From Chryseobacterium populi (GTDB taxonomy: Bacteria > Bacteroidota > Bacteroidia > Flavobacteriales > Weeksellaceae), in assembly GCF_000282115.1 (NCBI RefSeq), contig NZ_AKJY01000018.1, positions 1 to 64,000 of the forward strand: 64,000 bases of DNA. The letters are read 5' to 3'. The position numbers and the translations under genes were made by a program. Each line of letters begins with the position of its first letter. The first letter of the stretch is position 1. Positions 61,090-64,000 of the stretch are shown piece after piece. The notes under the pieces were generated by a model. It was not told the origin of the DNA. It did no database searches and worked only from the letters and a program-made list of their open reading frames with translations.

Positions 61090-61454
61090 GCAAGATCTTT
61101 TTGGAGGATATAAAAATATATGCTTACCATGGTGTACTTCCCGAAGAAAACATCATCGGCACCTATTATATCATCAATGCAGAAATTCATACGGATTTGT
61201 GGAAGGCTTCCGAATCTGATGACCTGAATGATACGATAAGCTATGCAGACCTTAATGAGATCATTCATAATGAAATGAAAATCAGGTCTAAGCTTCTTGA
61301 ACATGTTGCAGGAAGAATTATCTCAAAAATCAATGATAATTTTCCGGAAATCTCCTATATTAAACTAAAAATCTCCAAAACAAGTCCGCCTATGGAAGGC
61401 GAAATGAAAGGGGCAAGCATAGAACTTGAAAAGAGTTTTAAACCCAATAATTAA
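61086..61454 (+). CDS. folB: Dihydroneopterin aldolase
   Basis: FolB cleaves dihydroneopterin to 6-hydroxymethyl-dihydropterin and glycolaldehyde in folate synthesis. The 122-residue protein matches the family: IFLEDIKIYAYHGVLPEENI, NDTISYADLNEIIHNEM, LLEHVAGRII and SYIKLKISKTSPPMEGEMKG. Its ATG overlaps the thrC stop by 4 nt (ATGA), an unusual operon for a folate gene. folK, the next pathway enzyme, lies at 17.9 kb. Confidence 0.95.
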   Translation: MSKIFLEDIKIYAYHGVLPEENIIGTYYIINAEIHTDLWKASESDDLNDTISYADLNEIIHNEMKIRSKLLEHVAGRIISKINDNFPEISYIKLKISKTSPPMEGEMKGASIELEKSFKPNN

Positions 61455-61484
61455 TTTTCTTATTTTAGCCAAAAACATCAGAAA

Positions 61485-62849
61485 TTGAAATTCATCAGAA
61501 TATTATTTTTAGCAGGCTTTATCAATGTTTTCGCACAGACGAATGTTGATAATCAACTGGCCGTATATAATTTCCCGAAGATTAAATCCAGCATCACCAT
61601 GCCGGTAACCATTCCGCTTTCGGAAATCAGCAATATGATTAATTCTTCTGTAAAAGAACTGATTTACCAGGATGACTCATATACAGACAACAATAATGAC
61701 CAGTTTAAAGTAAAAGTATGGAAAACCCGTCCCATCCGGCTGGTAGGCGGAACCAGTCAGAACCTTTTGATCGAGGTCCCATTAAAAATCTGGGCTGAAA
61801 AAGGCATCGGAACATTGGGTGTTTATACTTATCAGAATACCACCTTTGAAACGGTGATGTATTTTAATACGTCTTTGAGTTTTAAAAACAACTGGACTAT
61901 TATGACCAGTACTCAGCCGAATGGCTTCAAATGGGTAACCAAACCGGTTCTCGATTATGGAAAAGTTCAGATTCCGATTACTTCGTTAGTCGAAAAAAGC
62001 TTAAAGGAACAGCAGGAAAAGTTTTGTAAAACGATTGACCAGCAAATGTCAACCCAACTGAATTTTCAGCAATATGCCGTTTTGGCCTGGAATGTTTTTT
62101 CACAGCCTTTTAATATTTCTGAAGAGTATAATACCTGGCTAAAAGTGACACCAATCAGCGTCAATATTACTCCTTTAAAGTTTTACGGAAACCAGATCGA
62201 TACCAATATCGGAATTGATATTTATTCAGAAACGTATACAGGAAGCAAGCCGGAAGCCTCACAACCCGTAAAGTCAGCTGCCAATTTCAACTTTATTCCT
62301 GTTCTTTCAGATAAATTTTCACTTCAGACTACAGCTAATGTACCATTCACAGAAGCCACAAACATTGCAAGAAAAATGTTTCTGGATAAGGAATATGATG
62401 TAAGAGGCTCCAAAGTAAAAATAACGGATATCAAAGTCTATGGCGCTGAAAACCGGGTAATGATCGAAGCTGCAACAGAAGGTTATGTAAAAGGGATTGT
62501 TTTTATCTCCGGAATTCCGGTTTATGATGATGTCAAAAAGAAGATCGTTTTGTCTGATACCAAATTCAATCTGAGGACCTCCAATATTCTGCAGAAAACT
62601 GCTACCCTGCTATTTAAAGGGAAAATTGTAAAAATGATTGAAGAAGAATACGGAATCCCAACCCAGGAACTGGAACTGACTTCCAGGAAAAGTATTGAAG
62701 AGGCTTTTAATAAAGAATATTATAAAGGTTTAAAAATGAATGGCAGGGTTTTCAATCTGAAACCTACCAGCATTTTAATGAACCCTTCGGGAATCACGGC
62801 GGTTATTGACACCAATGCTTCTTTAAAGCTAATGATTAACGGAATCTAA
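61485..62849 (+). CDS. DUF4403 family protein, probably exported
   Basis: The 454-residue protein starts with a signal peptide (KFIRILFLAGFINVFAQ) and has the DUF4403 pattern: FPKIKSSITMPVTIPLSEI, VKVWKTRPIRLVGGTSQNLL, KFYGNQIDTNIGIDIYSETY, NFIPVLSDKFSLQTTANVPF, and a C-terminal half with LRTSNILQKTATLLFKGKIV. The domain occurs in Bacteroidetes, with unknown function in the envelope. No ATG is available before the signal; the start is TTG at 61485. It is 30 bp after folB. Confidence 0.88.
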   Translation: MKFIRILFLAGFINVFAQTNVDNQLAVYNFPKIKSSITMPVTIPLSEISNMINSSVKELIYQDDSYTDNNNDQFKVKVWKTRPIRLVGGTSQNLLIEVPLKIWAEKGIGTLGVYTYQNTTFETVMYFNTSLSFKNNWTIMTSTQPNGFKWVTKPVLDYGKVQIPITSLVEKSLKEQQEKFCKTIDQQMSTQLNFQQYAVLAWNVFSQPFNISEEYNTWLKVTPISVNITPLKFYGNQIDTNIGIDIYSETYTGSKPEASQPVKSAANFNFIPVLSDKFSLQTTANVPFTEATNIARKMFLDKEYDVRGSKVKITDIKVYGAENRVMIEAATEGYVKGIVFISGIPVYDDVKKKIVLSDTKFNLRTSNILQKTATLLFKGKIVKMIEEEYGIPTQELELTSRKSIEEAFNKEYYKGLKMNGRVFNLKPTSILMNPSGITAVIDTNASLKLMINGI

Positions 62850-62868
62850 AAAAAACTAAACTTTTACC

Positions 62869-63357
62869 ATGAGAAAACATTTACGTATCGTAGAAGACCA
62901 TCGTGCCGAAAAAGGCATAAGATTAGTCAATTATTTTATTGATCTGGTGGTTTTCTATATTATCTACTTTATTTTACTGACTGTTTTATATATCATCAGT
63001 CCGGCCTTTAATTCGTGGATATCTAATTTAAACCCCATTGCAGACCGACTCATGAGTGTAACGTTCTATATATTTTATATTTTCCTGACGGAGAGCCTTA
63101 TGAAAGGAAGAAGCATCGGAAAACTGATTACCGGAACCAAAGTCATTATGATAGACGGTACCACCCCTTCATTGCCTGATTATTTTATAAGAAATATTAT
63201 CCGTGGAATTATATTGATTGATCAGCTTTCCTTTTTGGGAGAAACCGGGTTCCATGACAGCTGGAGCAATACAAGGGTGATTAAAATAAAAGATTATGAA
63301 AATCAGCTTAAGGCAAAAAACGAGATAAACAGCATCGGCACGAAAGAAATTACATAA
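62869..63357 (+). CDS. RDD-family membrane protein
   Basis: The 162-residue protein has the RDD pattern: the N-terminal Arg-containing segment GIRLVNYFIDLVVFYIIYFI (first membrane helix with Arg-Asp), a second membrane helix around residue 65, ESLMKGRSIGKLITGTKVIM, and the third region FIRNIIRGIILIDQLSF. The family is a small membrane protein of uncertain function, possibly in transport. It follows the DUF4403 gene after 19 bp and may be cotranscribed with it. Confidence 0.92.
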   Translation: MRKHLRIVEDHRAEKGIRLVNYFIDLVVFYIIYFILLTVLYIISPAFNSWISNLNPIADRLMSVTFYIFYIFLTESLMKGRSIGKLITGTKVIMIDGTTPSLPDYFIRNIIRGIILIDQLSFLGETGFHDSWSNTRVIKIKDYENQLKAKNEINSIGTKEIT

Positions 63358-63362
63358 AAAAT

Positions 63363-63393
63363 TTTGTTCGGGTCAGAAAAATTTTTATATTTG
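63363..63393 (+). promoter_or_regulatory. Promoter of the tRNA-Cys gene
   Basis: TTTG (63363-63366), a 19-nt spacer and TATATTTG (63386-63393) match the Bacteroidetes consensus exactly. The mature tRNA starts 14 nt downstream, as expected for a transcript with a short leader. This is the cleanest promoter in the window. Confidence 0.8.
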
Positions 63394-63407
63394 CACACCT
63401 CAAAAAT

Positions 63408-63478
63408 GGTACTTTGGCCGAGCGGCTAGGCAGTGGTCTGCAACACCATCTACAGCGGTTCGAATCCGCTAGGTACCT
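63408..63478 (+). tRNA. tRNA-Cys (anticodon GCA)
   Basis: The 71-nt cloverleaf is complete. The acceptor stem GGTACTT pairs with AGGTACC (one G-U), the anticodon stem GTGGT/ACCAT (one G-U) holds loop CTGCAAC with anticodon GCA, and the T arm is AGCGG-TTCGAAT-CCGCT. The discriminator base is T (U73), the identity base of tRNA-Cys. CCA is not encoded. The terminator follows directly. Confidence 0.97.
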
Positions 63479-63482
63479 CTAT

Positions 63483-63526
63483 AAAAACCTCTAACAATCT
63501 GATTAACAGACTTAGAGGTTTTTTAT
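63483..63526 (+). terminator. Terminator after tRNA-Cys
   Basis: AAAAACCTCTAA (63483-63494) pairs perfectly with TTAGAGGTTTTT (63512-63523), with an inner TCTG/CAGA pair, followed by T residues. Confidence 0.85.
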
Positions 63527-63684
63527 TTTTAACAATCCCCTACTTTCTCTCCCAATAAAATAATATTAACAAATAATTTTGCTGTAAAATTTAAAACGTG
63601 TTATTCCAAGTCAAAGGATTCTAAAGACCGAAGCCTAAAAAGGAAACCAGCTAATTATTTTTACTGTAATGATATAATCCCAAA

Positions 63685-63822
63685 AACCTCCCGGGGCACG
63701 GGAGGTTGAACAATGATTGTTTTTAAGATGAAATATGAATGGGTTATTAGCAATTAAATTAAATTATCAACATAGTTTATGATTCTGATTATAAATGAAA
63801 ATCCCCGGACTTCTCCGGGGAT
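63685..63822 (-). other. Two GC-rich hairpins in a gene-free stretch
   Basis: AACCTCCCG/CGGGAGGTT (63685-63693 and 63699-63707) and ATCCCCGGA/TCCGGGGAT (63801-63809 and 63814-63822) are perfect hairpins in an AT-rich stretch. Both carry T-rich tails on the minus strand, not the plus strand, so they look like minus-strand terminators, yet no convincing minus-strand gene lies next to them. No supported CDS is present in 63527-63948. Confidence 0.5.
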
Positions 63823-63948
63823 AAAAACTAATAACCATGAAAACTCAAATTTAAACATGAGTAAATTCTATCAATTAACGATATAAATACAATATTATTA
63901 TTCAGAAGGAATAATTGTATATTAGAAGAAACTAAAAAATCAATAATC

Positions 63949-64000
63949 ATGAACAGTAAATTTCTTCATTTGTTATTAATCGTATTTGTATTAGTAAGCT
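63949..64000 (+). CDS. Exported protein, N-terminal fragment only
   Basis: An ATG at 63949 opens a frame that runs off the right edge. The 17 visible residues (MNSKFLHLLLIVFVLVS) are a typical signal peptide or membrane anchor start. Nothing more can be said about the product. Confidence 0.5.
   Translation, partial: MNSKFLHLLLIVFVLVS

Noticed and set aside
63828-63950. 40-codon minus-strand frame MIIDFLVSSNIQLFLLNN...
   Set aside because: AT-rich chance frame overlapping the start of the plus-strand gene at 63949; no recognised motif. It does end near a hairpin, so it stays only a remote possibility.
1-64000. CRISPR arrays, rRNA genes, intact insertion sequences, prophage genes
   Set aside because: I scanned for regularly spaced repeats, rRNA-like blocks, transposases and phage structural genes and found none.

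Overview
The window comes from a low-GC member of the Bacteroidetes, most likely a flavobacterium of the Chryseobacterium group (Weeksellaceae). The signs are: promoters of the TTTG / TAnnTTTG type instead of sigma70 boxes, almost no Shine-Dalgarno sequences, a type IX secretion sorting domain and a T9SS Plug protein (DUF5103), the rpmB-rpmG-DUF4295 cluster, and small double-glycine 'bacteriocin-like' peptides with a Chryseobacterium-type leader. The region is mostly chromosomal core; I see no intact insertion sequence, prophage or CRISPR array.

Layout. 1-4.4 kb (mostly minus): a DUF2207 membrane protein cut by the left edge, LemA, an orphan NIL-domain protein with a palindromic operator over its promoter, a MITE-like hairpin, a YiiX-like hydrolase and a DUF1801 protein. 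4.5-7.0 kb: a large T9SS-secreted surface protein made of duplicated units. 7.3-15.7 kb (plus): aminotransferase, lipoprotein, murB, proC, lnt, the L28/L33/DUF4295 ribosomal operon, a secreted RidA-like protein and ftsY. 15.8-22.7 kb: GlsB-like protein, sppA (minus), folK, then three tandem OmpA-like porins, the first without the OmpA domain. 22.7-34.2 kb: RecQ-type helicase, fmt, a ribBA with a degenerate second half, a luciferase-like oxidoreductase, a Pif1-like helicase with a C-terminal HTH, gamma-carbonic anhydrase, Nfu and hemH. 34.5-37 kb: a small toxin-antitoxin-like pair, T9SS Plug and an MBL hydrolase.

37.2-43.4 kb holds an apparent trehalose-use locus: MFS transporter, cytoplasmic GH37 trehalase and a TonB-dependent receptor form one minus-strand operon, divergent from an AraC-type regulator, with a perfect inverted repeat framing the intergenic region. 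44.7-51.5 kb holds a TetR regulator and a complete RND efflux operon (adaptor, pump, outer membrane factor). Four copies of one palindrome, CTAACACTGTTAG and variants, lie in front of tetR and in the 363-bp leader of the efflux operon, so the regulator probably controls itself and the pump.

51.7-64 kb: miaA, yicC, gmk, nadA, two decayed double-glycine peptide genes (one with an in-frame TGA where a Cys would fit, one frameshifted through its own terminator), then a threonine operon thrABC-folB preceded by a Thr/Ile/Val-rich leader peptide suggestive of attenuation, a DUF4403 protein, an RDD membrane protein and a tRNA-Cys gene with a textbook Bacteroidetes promoter and terminator. A signal-peptide-bearing gene starts at the right edge.

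The observations most worth checking are the TetR operator array, the thr leader peptide, the operator over the orphan NIL gene, the disrupted bacteriocin-like pair, the trehalose locus with its own TonB-dependent receptor, and the ribBA whose GTP cyclohydrolase half lacks its zinc ligands.
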